Source of the DNA: Paramyrothecium sp. XJ0827
Taxonomy: Eukaryota; Ascomycota; Sordariomycetes; Hypocreales; Stachybotryaceae
Assembly (NCBI GenBank): GCA_020881915.1
Contig: JAJFPB010000002.1
Span: 5,157,001-5,221,000, forward strand
Reading direction: 5' to 3'
DNA: 64,000 nt
Shown piece by piece: positions 24,650 to 37,239 of the stretch. Position 1 is the stretch's first letter, and every line of letters begins with the position of its first letter. The notes under the pieces are model-generated. The model was not told the origin of the DNA. It did no database searches and was given only the letters and a program-made list of their open reading frames with translations. Position numbers and translations under genes: made by a program.

Positions 24650-26518
24650 TAATACGTTTGAAGGCACGCAATGCCAGGATACAGACAGTTGTATGGTAGA
24701 AGATATGAGACTCCTGAAACATCTTGCTGCTAAAAAAAGGTTGCAACTTCTTTGGGGACCGGTTGTGGTGAAAACAGTTGCTCAAATTTCCGTGAGCAGC
24801 CATGCAGTGTGTGCTCTTATGAACGGGCTAGGAGTTTGAATGACGGAAGACGATGAAAGACATAATTGGCTGAATCAATATGACCAACAGAACATTCAAC
24901 ATAGACAATACTCATCTTTCGTCAAGATGCCGCGGTGTCCCGATGCTTGATTAGTTTAATTGAGCACACAATTTCTCACGACTCGCGATCCCCTGCCCTG
25001 ACATCTCGTACAAGATGTGAAGTAATGGAGAATAGAGTCCACAAAATCTGTTCCACAGTCTTATGCCTTGAGTCAACATGTCGAACCAAAACTTTTGGAG
25101 GTGCAGTTACTTAAGCCATAGCGACAAAGTGATGGTGGCTCGCAACGCCTAATCAAGCGGCTACCCTAGACCTCCGCCATCACCCAACTGAATGTCATTT
25201 CATGATAGCCTCCTAGGCTTTAGGGACGTTTAGAATTATTTTAACATCTTGTTAACTGATTGAGATTGTTATAACGTCTGTTCGCTGGTTTAAAGGATTA
25301 CACGACTGCATCACGGTAGATCGAGTAGGATTTGTTGCTTGGTCGCGGGCTCGCAAGACCGTGTTTTCCCAAACCTGTCCCTCTGTTTTCCGGGCAGCAT
25401 CCGCATGAGATGGTCCTGCATGAAATGTGATTTGATCAAAAGCTCATGACTCAACTTTCAGATTTAAGATTATGGTTGGGGTTAACGGCATTTCGCCTCG
25501 GAAGGTCACGACATCATAGCTCTGTGTGAGAGAATAACGTACTTTGGCAGCAGATCTAAGCTGACTCACTAGGGAAGTGAACACTTCCTTCAGCCGTCCC
25601 CCATTTCCTCCATTAGGTATTCACTACACGATGCATTCAAGTTTCCCCAGATGCACCCCGTGTTTCCACCCCCTCATTCCCGAACGCAGATGATGAAACT
25701 GGCGTCAGCGCACCGGAGCACTGAAGCAACCATGCGGGGATGGGCCGAATAGCCATGTGGGGGACATCCGGAAAGTCAAGATTGAATCTGGTGGCCCGGC
25801 TTTGATCAAACCCCATTGGCGGACTACTCCCGGCTTTGGGACATTCTCACTGGCCGCCACAGCAAATGCAGCCATGGTGGGCTGATCGGGGCCAGGGTCT
25901 TCGGGTCATGCGCCTTGAGATGCCATGGCTTTAGAAAAAGCTCGGAAAACTGCATGGCAGCGAATCACATGAGTTCAAAGCCGGTTTCTCGATCCACTGA
26001 CGAATGAGAGCATTTCAAACCCGGCCGGCCTCGGCAACGCTAATGCCCTGGCGTCTGAAAAGATCAAAGTACCGGCCTGATGTAGTGACTTTCCATGACT
26101 TCCATGTGAGAAACGGTTCCCCGGCTCACCAACTCCAAGTGAAAATTTGTGTCGTGAACCCCAGAACTTGCCGAGGTGACCCGCAGCATCCTTGGCAAGT
26201 TCCGGAAAACGACGCTTGACCGATCCGACGGCTTGGGATGTGAATGTGGAGATTTCTGTGTGACGCACAAGGACCAGAAAATGCTGTGAAGTCGTGTGAT
26301 CTGTGTTCACGCGCCCGGGTATCCGTGCGGAGGAACACTAATGAGAAGAGACTGCTATCCTGCCCAGTTCGTACGTGACAAAACTTTTTGCAAGGCATCG
26401 ACTGTGCCTGGAGACTTGTGAAAGGACGAAAATCACCAGCTGCTTTGGATGTGGGCAAGGTTCAGCATTGTAAATCAAGGTCTATCACTCTATTGATGCT
26501 ATGTGTACATGATGCTAT
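24650..26518. other. gene-free stretch
   Basis: No frame above about 111 codons and none with a motif. It separates the regulator from the 3' end of the first rhamnosidase gene. No repeat or RNA gene recognised. Confidence 0.5.
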
Positions 26519-29376
26519 CTACGGTGCAATCTCCAGACGATACCGGCCCTGGCGCAGTGCCACCGTCTTTCCCCAATGCGTGCGCCTCTCCTCGCTATTT
26601 TGCCTGAAGACATCGACAACGCTCTTGTCGCCCGGCAGCACCAGCTCGCAAGTCGTGCCCGAAGGAACTGTAACATTCACGACGGCTTTCCCGTCCGTTC
26701 TATTCCTTCGGTCGAAACGCACAGCAATCAAGCCATACGGGCAGTCCACCTCGCCCTCGACAAAGTCAAACTCAGCTTTGAAGCAAGGCCTCAGTGTCCA
26801 GGTCCGATACGCATCCTCGACAGGTTGGACACCGAGCGCATAGTTGTAGAACCACTCATAGATCGTGCCCAGCATGTCATGACACTTTGAGCGGCAGTTG
26901 TCTTGCCAGAACTCTAGCAATGTCGTCTCGCCTCTTCGCAGGAACCGCATGTAGGAGGGATGCTCCTCTTGTCGTGCCATATCTAGCACGATATCAGGTC
27001 GGTCTACGTCAGGCTCCGCCAGCGTATTCCAGAGGTACTTTAGCCCGATCTCGCCTGCTCGCATGACGTGACCGGAGTCTTCCGCGTCTGCAATAAATGC
27101 GGTGATAATGTCTGCGCGGTGTTTCGCTGGGACGAGTCCGAATTGAAGGGCCACCGCCTGGGCGACCATGGTCCTGTCTTGGCTGCCTGGGTTGTCGAGC
27201 GAGGTGTAGAAGGTATAAGGGTAGGTTTGTTTGTCGTCAACCAGGAGACGCTCGTTGTAGACGCGATAGATACGGTCCGCCCAACTTGTGAACCTTTGTT
27301 CGTCAGCATCGCGTCCCAACTCCTTAGCCATCATGGCCACATTTCGTAAACACTTGTAGTAGACTGCTGTCTCGATGTTGGCCTGATGGTTGCCAAAAGC
27401 GATATCACGACCCCAATCGCCAAGTCCGTGTTCAATGAGGCCTCCTCGACGTTCCTTGGCCTCCATGTATTCCATGTACGCCACGCAAGCCTTGTAAACC
27501 TTGGGGAAAACGGAGGTGCTCCCGTAGTATCGCTTGATCAGTTCGGGAAGCAAGCATACCGCGCCACCCCAGGTGATGGTGTCGTGCATGGGACCGCACC
27601 TGCAATGAGATTAGTTGCATGTCATCAGCACATCGAACTTGCACCTACATGTATCGGTTTAGCGGCGCCATCGTCGGAACGAGGCCAGAGGGCTCCTGGG
27701 CATCTATGATGTCGTCTAGGATCTTGGTGTACACGGCTTCCATGTCACGAACATACTGCGTCGCGGGGAAAAGCAGCGATGTCACTTCAAGCCAACCAAA
27801 CTTCTCGATCTGAGGGCAATCTGTATGGTAGCTGAAGATGTTGGAGCTGAAAGACCAGTAGCAAGCATTGATCAGGGCGTTGACGTCTTCCTTGTCGGTC
27901 TTGACAAAGCCCAGCTGTTGCGCTTCGCTAGAGACGTGTCTCGCCGTGACTGAGTGAAGAACAGGGAGACCGTCTGCACCATCAGTCGACGCGCCCTCAA
28001 TCTGGATGTACCGTGCGCTGGTAAAACTGAAGTCTGGGGTCCAAGTTTCCTCGCGTTGTCCGGCCAGGGTAATTTTCGAGTAGACGTTGGTCTCGAATTC
28101 TTTGAAAAGGGGATCCGGCATCAGGACCATCCCGTCTTCACCAATCGTTTCGGAATACTTGACGCGGTATTCGGCGCCAGCTTGGCCGCTCGCTATGACC
28201 TGCACCATTATGGACGCGTTTTGACCGAGGTCATACACTATGGTTCCAGGCTTGACAACGTTGTGACTGACGGGCTCGAAGGTATTGTGCAGTACCACCG
28301 GTGGCTGGCTTTGGTAGTGAAGTTTTCCGCGAGGCCCAGTCAGCGGCTTCGCGGGTTTCCACTCGCTGTCATCGAACCCAGGGGCATCCCATCCCCATGG
28401 ATACGCGCGGCGGTCGTGGTTCTCAGAGGCATAGATGTTTGCCAAAGTTGTCGCGCTTTTGCGAATGCTCCATGTCGGATCGGAGATGATGCATTCGTGC
28501 GTGCCGTCTTCGTAGTGAACGTGGATCTCGGCGAAGAAGCACAGTTCATTTCCATAACGAACGTATGTGTTGTCCTCATACATGGGCCAGAAGAAACGGT
28601 CGCCTTGATCTCCAGCGTAGAATCCATTGCCAACATGGGCTCCAATAACGTTTTCGCCTTCCAAAATTTTGTCAGTCACGTCATATCCGACGAACTGCAC
28701 TGTCCTGTGGTAGTTTGTCCAGCCGGGATCCAGAACATGGGGGGACGCGGACCGGCCATTGAAGCTCAGGTTGAAATGCCCGAGTCCAGACGCGAGAACA
28801 ATGACCCGCGATGGCTTGCGGTCAAGGTTGAGGCTTTTGCGGAGGTAGATGGGCTTGTCTCCGCCATCTCCAATCCAAACGGCCTTCCAGCGGTTGGACT
28901 CATCCTCGAACCACGTGCGAAAGATCAAGCTGCTGTGCGGCATCTAGCCTCTGTTAGTAGATTGCATTGTGTGAATAGAGTCACCGAACACATACGTAAG
29001 TCTGGTTCATGCTGTATGGAGGCAGAAGCTTGGAGCATCTTGGGTAAGAAGTGTAGAACTCGTTAACCGAGCTTGTAGCGGTATTTCCGTTCTGATCCCA
29101 TACTTGCACAATCCAGTAGTGCATTGTTGTCGATTTGAAGCCCCCGTCTGGCCGGCAGAGAATATTGCGCTGCTCACGCCCCTCACATCGCCCACTATCA
29201 AAGCAAGTTCCATCTTGGCCATTGAGAACATCTCGGTTTGTTGACACTACCAACCGATAGGCCGCCTGTACGGCATGCTCATCAGGGACGTTGAGCTTCC
29301 AAAAGACGCGAAACTCGTCGACGTCGAGACCGATGGTCTCGCCGAAGCTATGAATGCCACAGTGGACGACTTCCAT
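26519..29376 (-). CDS. alpha-L-rhamnosidase, GH78 (intracellular type, variant catalytic block)
   Basis: Three exons on the minus strand, 28996-29376, 27649-28943 and 26519-27599, encode 918 aa. There is no signal peptide, so a cytoplasmic enzyme is likely. The domain order is that of GH78: N-terminal beta domains (WKAVWIG near 145), a second beta region, then an (alpha/alpha)6 barrel. The barrel has HTDCPQIEKFGWLE (D502, E507, E513) and TTLLEFWQ with E788, aligning with the acid and base residues of family members. The common form is DCPQRDERLGWTGD; this IEKFGWLE variant marks a different subgroup. GH78 enzymes release terminal L-rhamnose from flavonoid glycosides, saponins or rhamnogalacturonan. 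The gene faces away from an MFS sugar transporter starting 973 bp away, which suggests co-regulated uptake and cleavage. A 370-codon open frame on the opposite strand over exon 2 is a shadow. Confidence 0.9.
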
Positions 29377-30349
29377 GGCTAATGCTTAGAAGTGGAATGA
29401 CAGGGTAAGGAAGAGGGAGAAGTCTGTCCAGAGGGCTTGGAGTCAGTACCCTGATGAGCCAGATTTCTCCTGCCCTTGCCAATCTAAAGCTCGGCAGAAA
29501 CGCAAGAGTCGGGTCAAAGTAAACCGATTGCCGACTCTCTTTGATGCTAGCTTGATTCCAGGACCACGGCTCTGGGGCAAGATAGCCAAGGTTTGCGCAC
29601 GTGAAGGGAGAAAACAAACGAGACCTGTGATCAAGGGTTCGGTTGAGAATGATTTGTTATGCCGGTCGATTTAGGGACCAAAGCGGCATTGGTGGTGTAG
29701 AAGCCCGAGGGGATATCGCTAGTGCGACCGTCATCATCATGGCGAAGTCACTCTCCCCCCTGAGTACATCCAAGTACTCGGTCAAATTGGGTTCCACCCA
29801 TGCATAGACCGTCATGGCTCGCACACCGGAATCGAGACGGTAGCCACTAGTCGCGGGGTGCTCCGACTTCTCCAGTTTCTCCACAACTTAGACCGACCAA
29901 CCCACGCATGGCATGGCATGGGGAGCAGGAGAAAAGCTTGTGGCGCCAGGGTGGGATATGGCCCTAGCCCGGCGGACGCCAGAGACCATGATTCAACTTC
30001 TCCCTGTTTTGTTTTGCAGTCGGACAGGAAGCCCCTTCCACTTCTTCGGTCCAACATTGCTTGTTATGTCGGTCGATCGCTTACCGAGATTGTATCGTTG
30101 ATTGTTTTATGCAGCTAACCAGGGAGTGACCGGTATTCAACAAGTTTCAGCGCGCTCAGCTAACCGGCGGCTTGGTCTACACCCTCCGCCATTCTGTCCG
30201 TGACATCGCTGCATCTTTCGGGAAGCCGGCTTGCCATCAACACAACACCTTATATAAAGGGCTGTCCCCCGCCGATCTCATATCCATCCTCCTCGATCGT
30301 TGATCCTCCACATCAAGTCTTTCACTCTGCCATTGGACCAGCTGCAACT
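29377..30349. promoter_or_regulatory. divergent promoter region of rhamnosidase and sugar transporter
   Basis: 973 bp between two divergent start codons. CreA/Mig1-like SYGGRG hexamers occur near 29573 and 29853, and on the reverse strand near 30184 and 30267. About four are expected by chance in this length, so they are only candidates for glucose repression. A TATA box for the transporter lies at 30251. Confidence 0.5.
30251..30258 (+). promoter_or_regulatory. TATA box of the MFS sugar transporter
   Basis: TATATAAA, 92 bp upstream of the ATG at 30350, followed by a C-rich stretch. It is a strong match at a usual position. Confidence 0.55.
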
Positions 30350-31993
30350 ATGGTTCGCGGTACCACCATCACAGTAGCCTCGGCAGCCTTTCTCGCTGTC
30401 GGCGGTTTCCTGTTTGGCTATGACTCTGGTATCATCAGCTCTACCATTGCCCTCCCACACTTCAAGGAATACTTCAGCGACCCGAACGATGACACCGTTG
30501 GCGGCATCGTCAGCTCGTTCCAGGGTGGTGCCGTCCTTGGCACCATGATCAACATGGTTCGTACTCGCCAGTGTTTATTACCGTCCCGCCATCTCTGACA
30601 GGCGATTGCCTTAGTTTTTCGCCGACATGATTGGTCGCAAGATGACTATTTTCCTTGGTTCCGTGGTTTCGCTCCTCGGTTCCTCCCTACAAGCCGGCGC
30701 AGTCAACATAGCCATGCTTATCGTCGGTCGATTCATCGGCGGTGTTGCCGTTGGCATGCTGACCAGTACCATCCCGATGTATGCCTCAGAAATTTCCATT
30801 CCTAAATGGAGAGGCGCACTATCAGGTTTGCTTCAGTGGTTTCTCAGCTGGGGATTTTTGGTTGCCCAATGGCTTGGATATGGCTGTGCCTTCAACAAAG
30901 GAGCCTTCTCTTGTGAGTGCTCTCACATGGCATCGTCCTACTTTTTTTTCCCTTTGCAGTTTGCTAATGAATTCTTCATGCAGGGCGATTCCCACTTGCC
31001 TTCCAATGCGTTCCCGCCCTCGTCCTCGTAACCGGTGTCTGGTTTCTCCAGGAGTCTCCCCGTTGGCTTATGGAGAAAGACAGACACGAAGAGGCTCGAA
31101 ACGTGCTTGCGAAACTTAGGAATGGAGAAAACGAATCGCGAATCGAGCTCGAATTCATCGAGATTCGGGACGTCATCGCGGCAGATCGCGAGATCGGCAA
31201 GGTTTCTACAAGGTCAATTCTCACGAAGCCGTCGTGGAGGAAGCGCCTCATTCTTGGATGTGCGGTTCAAGCGTTCGGTCCCTTATCTGGCATCAACGTC
31301 ATCAACTAGTGAGTGCAATTTGCCAAAGTCCCAAGTTGGTCAAGTCACTAAACAATCCTGCGTCTTAGCTATGGGCCTCGTATTTACGCGATTCTTGGTA
31401 TCGAAGACACGCAAACATCCCTTCTGATTATTGGAATCAGCGGCGCTCTCTCCATTGTCTACTGCACAATTGGCCTCTGGCTGCTTGACAAGGTCGGCCG
31501 CGTCAAGCCTTTGCTAGTTTCCGCTGCCGGTCTTGGTGCTGCCCTCCTTGTCAACGCCGTCCAGGCCCAGTATCTGGATCCGGACAACTCCAATCAGCTT
31601 CGTTCCATGGTCGCTATGAACTTTGTCTTCAGCCTGTTCTACACACCGCTTGGAATCATCTCTTGGGTCTATCCAGCTGAGATTTTCCCTGTTGAGGTCC
31701 GCGCTCTGGGCAATGCCATCACGACATTCACCAACTGGACTGTGAACCTCGTGTTCGCACAGTTTACGCCAATTGCCCTCACTAACATCGGCTTTGCTTA
31801 CTTTTACGTCTTCTTCGCCATGAATATTGTTGCCTTCCTTTCCTACTGGTTCTTCTTCCCCGAGACCAAGGGTCGCACTCTGGAACAGATGGATGAGCTC
31901 TTCGGTGACCAGCTCGTTCCTCACGCTCTTGAAGACCCAGAGGGTGCGATGGCTGTCAAGAAGGATTTGTCGAGTGTTCACATTGAGAAGTAA
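30350..31993 (+). CDS. MFS sugar porter (hexose/rhamnose-type transporter)
   Basis: Four exons, 30350-30556, 30615-30912, 30984-31308 and 31369-31993, encode 484 aa. It is a 12-helix Major Facilitator of the sugar porter family, with GGFLFGYDSG in TM1, ADMIGRK in loop 2-3, GRFIGGVAVG in TM4, ESPRWL after TM6, FGPLSGINVINYYGP in TM7 and PETKGRTLEQMDELF after TM12. It imports a monosaccharide by proton symport at the plasma membrane. Its neighbour, the divergent GH78 rhamnosidase, suggests L-rhamnose or a small rhamnoside as substrate; that is inference. Exon junctions agree with family conservation; the start follows the TATA box closely. It is a different subgroup from the transporter at 39.9-41.7 kb. 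Confidence 0.9.
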
Positions 31994-33786
31994 GAAGCCA
32001 TCTACGGTGGGATCATATAGCAGATGGTTAGGGGGAGCGAGAATGATCTCGTCCTCTCCGCACATCATAGCTCATATTGTTTGTCGGTGGAATGTATCAA
32101 ACTATGTAATTACTTATAGCAATTGAAACCAAGTCTGACTTCACGTTATGTTCAATAGTTACACAAAATGGTGATTTTGGACAAGTGACGTTGTGAGCGA
32201 TGGCTGTCCTATCTCCGGCGACCCCTATGATATAAAAGATCGGAATGTTGCTTAGCAATAGTCTGAGGTTGCGCATCCACAAGCAACCTGGAGTCTAGAC
32301 TAACCTCTGAAGTCTTCGGAGTCTGGCTAATAACATTGTTGTTCGATGAAAGTCAGTCAGACATCGGGGCGAGCCAAATCATGACTGGTCTAGCAACAAG
32401 TCGATCTAAGCTTCGGTAGTAACCAGGACTATTGCAACCCCGGCTCGTTGGTGAATTGATTCGTTATTGGTCAGTTAACCTCTTGTTATGCAGTTAGTTA
32501 TTCCAGAGCAATACGACATAGTTGCATTCTGATGATATCGGTGTGAAGCAGGGTAAGTTTCTTCAAAAACGCTTCAACTAGTAGAATTTGGAAAGTCTGC
32601 ATAGAAGCATAAGTAGCCAATGACTGTTTGATGGGAGGGAGGTGTTGAGCTGCCACGGCATCGCGTCTTCCCTGGGGCATTTACTCTGCCCGGGCGCCCT
32701 GCAGCAAAGGCAGGTATTGTCATACTGCATTTGAGCTTGTTCACTTTACTCACACATTCTGGATTGATGGATCGAGAAGTGTTGCTATAGAGAGCAATCT
32801 TGGCTGAACTCGTCGACCGCCGTCGTAGCCATCGGGTGACTATGTCCACCAAGCGACCATCGAGAGGTTTGCAGCTGCTTCTGTACAAAATGGATGGGCC
32901 ACAAACAAGAGTCTTTGGAACAAAAGGCCGCCGACAAAGTTCGCCTGGCATCAATTAGCAGCGATAATTGATCACTGCTCGGTTGTAAACGTCCAAGCGA
33001 GATTCTACAATTGAATGGGAACCGTCCAGCCGTTGGCTAGAGAGGGGAAGCCAGTTCGAAGGATGTGCATCGCAGGGGTACTACATGAGCTCATTCCCGG
33101 GGTGCGGAGAGAAATTGCATCGCCGGCGGTGCAGCACAAATACGAGACTACGACACAGTAGGTAGGTGGCATCAGGATAAAGTAAGGTGTTATATGCACC
33201 CGCAATGACGAATTCACTTCAACCAATGCCAGCGCATCATTCTTCCATGCGGTGCAATTAACTTCTTCCGTTTCTGTTGGATGGTGCGATTTAATCCAAT
33301 AACGCAGAGTTGCCCCAGCAAGCGTAACCTGTGCTCCCAATTGAGAGAATAAGCACAACAAGCGACGATCATTGGCCAACGCGAATGGATGATTGTCTTT
33401 CAACCACCGACTCTTGGATCGCCAAGAGCTACCCCACTGCACGAATGCTACCGGGAGAGTCAAAAGTTCTCGCTTATTGCTTCTCGCCCTGGCGATTTAC
33501 ACACGCCAGCATGTCCCGAACCCCGAATATTGGAGCAAATGTTGGCTTTGTTATGATCTTATTATGGATACTACATGCATGAGGAAGCTGGGAGGAATTT
33601 TGGAATAAGCCAGTCCCCTCAAGTCTGCTCTCGTTTAGATATTGTCACTGTGATACCCTGGCATGTACCAAGTATGCGCATGTAGATCGCTTGCCCTTTT
33701 AAACCCAGGTTGCCTCCCATTTTTCACATTCCTGCTGCGTCTTCGTCTCGTTCCAATCGCCGAATAGCTCCTCAAGTTTGGCCACT
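31994..33786. other. intergenic, including carboxypeptidase promoter
   Basis: No gene supported. The longest frames (126 and 152 codons, minus strand) have no motif. The last 150 bp form the promoter and leader of the M14 gene. Confidence 0.5.
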
Positions 33787-35139
33787 ATGAAGACTCTCTC
33801 CCTTCTGTGTCTAGGCGCTGCCACTTTGGCCACGACCCAGGCCTGCTTGTTGCCTCGCGAACTCGAGGCTGAGCAGGAATATGAGCGCACCGGTCGCCGA
33901 CCTTCATACCCGGAGCTCTTGGGTCGCCAGTCCAACGGCCATGTCGACTACCCCACGGGCACGGGCGATCGCTTCAATGCTGGCACGATCGCACCTCGCG
34001 GACTGGGCGTAGAGAATCGCAGCCTTGGCAGCATTCTCAACATTGATGAGGTCAACTCGGCACTTCAAGCGTTGGCCAAGACGTACAACAACGTGAAAGT
34101 CTTCGCAGCCCCCCACAAGACATTTGAAGGTCGCACTGTCTACGGCGCTACTATTGGAAATGGCAAGCCCCGCGTCTTCATCCAGGGAGGCCTTCATGCT
34201 CGCGAGCGTGGCAGTCCAGACAATGTCATTTATGCTGTCGCAGACCTTCTGGCGGCAAGCAAGGCGGGCAAGGGACTTACTTACGGGAACAAGACCTTCT
34301 CTAGCAATCAAGTCAAACGAGCCCTTTCTGCCGGCGTCGTGATTCTGCCGCTGAACAACCCAGACGGCGTCAAGTACGACGCTGATACCAACACCTGCTG
34401 GCGCAAGAACAGAAATACCACAAGCAGCACGCCTGGCCGCCCACGCACTGTCGGTATTGACATTAACCGCAATTTCGACTTTATCTGGGAGTATCTGAGG
34501 TACTTCAGCCCCAGGGCTAATCTTGGGTCAGCTGCATCTGACGACCCGGCGTCTGAGATCTTCCACGGCCTTAGCCCCGCCTCCGAGGCAGAGACAAAAA
34601 ACACGGTTTGGGTCGAAGATAGCAACCCGGACTTGTCATGGTACATCGACGTCCACTCCTACGGCGGCGACGTGTTGTATGGCTGGGGAATCGATAACAT
34701 GCAGACTGTCGACCCGGGACAAAACTTCGGAAACTCATCCTATGATGGCAAGCGTGGCATTCTGGGCGAGGACCCTCCTGATAGCGTCTACCGCGAGTAC
34801 ATCACTCCCGAAAAACTGGCCGCTGGAATCTCCGTTTCCGCCCGTCTTGCGGAGTCCATCTCTAATGCTGGCAACATTCAATACGTGTCTCGGCCTAGCG
34901 TTTCGCTTTATCCCACATCAGGTGGTTCTGGCGATTACACGCAGTCACGTTACCTCAAGATTGCACCCGGTACTCGTATCAAGAGCTTGACCCTTGAGTT
35001 TGGCGAACCGAGCGGTAGCAGGGCATGCCCCTTTTATCCTAATGACCAAGAGTACCACAACTCGATTCGGCAGGTCTCTTCGGGCTTGATAGAGTTGCTG
35101 CTTTCGGAGGGTGACGCACTTTGCGCGAGAAGGTTTTAG
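33787..35139 (+). CDS. secreted zinc carboxypeptidase, peptidase family M14
   Basis: Intronless gene, 450 aa from the ATG at 33787. Residues 1-19 are a signal peptide. A region of about 80 residues follows, perhaps a short propeptide, and then the M14 domain. Zinc ligands are H137 and E140 (HARE) and H290 (WYIDVHSYGG). Substrate carboxylate is gripped by the NRN triad at 227-229 (DINRNF). The general base Glu is in LTLEFGE, most likely E404. M14 enzymes remove C-terminal amino acids from peptides. Being secreted and complete, it is probably an active extracellular exopeptidase used for nutrition. It lies between the two rhamnosidase modules. The P450 pseudogene follows on the opposite strand. 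Confidence 0.9.
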   Translation: MKTLSLLCLGAATLATTQACLLPRELEAEQEYERTGRRPSYPELLGRQSNGHVDYPTGTGDRFNAGTIAPRGLGVENRSLGSILNIDEVNSALQALAKTYNNVKVFAAPHKTFEGRTVYGATIGNGKPRVFIQGGLHARERGSPDNVIYAVADLLAASKAGKGLTYGNKTFSSNQVKRALSAGVVILPLNNPDGVKYDADTNTCWRKNRNTTSSTPGRPRTVGIDINRNFDFIWEYLRYFSPRANLGSAASDDPASEIFHGLSPASEAETKNTVWVEDSNPDLSWYIDVHSYGGDVLYGWGIDNMQTVDPGQNFGNSSYDGKRGILGEDPPDSVYREYITPEKLAAGISVSARLAESISNAGNIQYVSRPSVSLYPTSGGSGDYTQSRYLKIAPGTRIKSLTLEFGEPSGSRACPFYPNDQEYHNSIRQVSSGLIELLLSEGDALCARRF

Positions 35140-35567
35140 GCACGAGACATCGATCTAGAGCAGAAAATGTAGCTTTCTAACTGAACAATTCCCATCACCT
35201 CAAGTCGACAACCAGATCAGTTATGTATTGTAAGGTATAAAGCCTCATTGTAATCTTAAATCCACTTCAACCCCTTTGAACCAAAGCCCCAGTCATAGGT
35301 TCATGGTACCATGCGTATTAAACGAAGAGGCTTCATTACATGACCATTTCTTACCTAGCATGATTCGCCACGGGAATTATATTGAAAAATAATTTGACAA
35401 GCGATCAAAAGTCGGCCTTCGTGAGCAAGCCCTAAAGCAAGGACTTAAATCCGAAAGAGTGATTAATTAGTTCACATAGTGTCCATCTCAAGCAAATTCT
35501 CGATATGGTCATATCTCGAGTTAACCAGACCCCACTATCCGCCGTGTATGTTCTTTTCGCGTCACAT
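35140..35567. other. intergenic, convergent 3' ends
   Basis: AT-rich, no feature seen. Confidence 0.5.
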
Positions 35568-37239
35568 TCACAGGGTCGTCGTCTTGAGTTTGGCCACCGA
35601 GGTTTCGTAGTCTTCGATGATGTGTGCCCTTTTCGTCTCATCTCGCAGGCGATAGTCGACTTTGAAAGGTTTAGGGCTCAAGACGAACCCACTATTGTAG
35701 GCCTTCGTAATACTTAGGTCCAGCGGCTCAGGTGCAATGATCTCAAATGCCCACAGTAGTTTAGCCGCAGCTACTAAGACTCCCTTGAGAGCGAATTGAT
35801 CCCCTGGGCAGACTCTGCGACCATCTCCAAACGCGTACGAGGCTCGTCGGCCCTCTGTATACTTCACATCCGATCTCAAACCCATCGGATGTTGAAGAAA
35901 CCTCTCGGGGCAGAACTTTTCTGGTTCATCATAATCTTCAGGATTGTGCTGGATGCTCCAGATGTTACTAATCACGGTGGTTCCTTTAGGTATGGAGAAG
36001 CCTTGAAAATTATCGTCCTGATCAGCGATATGGGGCAGTCCAGTGGGGACAGGCGGTCGTAGACGAAGAATCTAAAGGTGTCAGTTTGTTTGATACTAAG
36101 CTGACAAGGCAATGTGCAAAACTGGCTTACCTCTAGAATACAAGCTCGATGGTAGGGTAGTTGATCGATGAATTCCCCTTGTGGAACCCCATCTCCAAAA
36201 ACTTCGCGTATTTCACCAAGAAGCCTGGACTGGACCTCAGGATGCGCTGCTACAAACAGCACAAAACTCATCATAGTTGCCCAACTCGTGTCAACGGCAG
36301 CGTCGATAAGGACACCCCCAAGAAAAGCAAGATCGTCATCGCTCAGGCGATTTGCCGCAGTCTCGACATGCTCATTGTCATCCATAATTTTGCTCAATAA
36401 ACCACGAAAAGCGCCTGGTGCTTTGGAATCATGCGAGGCGCGAAGGGTCTTGGCCATTTCTAGAAACGAGTAGTAAAATCCGATCATGTCGTTCCGAACC
36501 ACTCTTGCCACTCCCTTTCATTGAGCGAACCTCTCAGGAAGCCAGCCAAGAAGCGGAAACAGACCGACCGGTGGCGCTTTGCCTGGTTCGATGAGCTGAA
36601 GCCATAGCTCCTGGGTGTGGAAGAAATGGTCGGAAAATGATTGTCCTACTTCTTCAAGACGTCGTCCGGTGACTCCTAGGAGGGGCGCGGTCAAGGCCCA
36701 ATTCTTAAGTGATCAACCGGCTGGGAAGAGCTCGCGTTAAGTAGAGCATGTACGAGTGTTGCAGAGGTTGCATCATGCAGTGGGGATAGCTTGATGAGGC
36801 CCGAGGGGCCCAGAAGAGAGTTGGCAGCCGCCCGCCAGCGACGCAGCTCGGGTCCATTCTGCATATCCATGATGTGCAAACTCGGATGATCTTTCAGCAC
36901 GTATTCCCTTGGGATATGGCCGAGGCGTCTTCCAGAATATATAAGACCGCGTTTACTGAAGAGCTCATGCACATGCTCGGGATCATGAAGGACGACGACG
37001 TTTTCTTGACCAATTTTGAGGCCAATAATGCTGCCATACGTTTTGGTCCATTGTCGGAACTGAACGTAAGGTCGTTGAAGGGGAATCTGAAGAGCATTCC
37101 CGAAAACGAGCTGAGTAGGAGGCCCTGGTGGAAAGCCCTGCGGTCGGCGAGCTAAAAGCAAATATTTGCCCACCGAACGCAACAAAACAATTGCAGTGGC
37201 AGCAAGAATGGCAACGAATACATTATGCTGAGAATCCAT
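35568..37239 (-). pseudogene. cytochrome P450 pseudogene (frameshift plus nonsense)
   Basis: A P450 of the CYP64-like (PPGPP) type. The start at 37239 gives a membrane anchor and GFPPGPP, then the C-helix RRWRAAANSLLG. Near 36701-36708 the frame must slip by one base: the first frame ends in GP-stop, while the next frame continues with a good P450 sequence (WALTAPLLGVTGRRL). That second frame ends in TGA at 36518-36520, where a Trp would be expected (FAQ, stop, KGVARVV). It then continues with the I-helix AAVDTS, an intron at about 36070-36128, EILRLRP, FCPERF and the heme loop FGDGRRVCPG, ending at 35568. No GT-AG intron of workable length explains either lesion. All other motifs are intact, which suggests recent loss or assembly errors. 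Confidence 0.75.

Noticed and set aside
27954..29066. 370-codon plus-strand open frame across rhamnosidase exon 2
   Set aside because: It is antisense to a clear GH78 coding exon and has no motifs; long antisense frames are common opposite GC-rich coding sequence.
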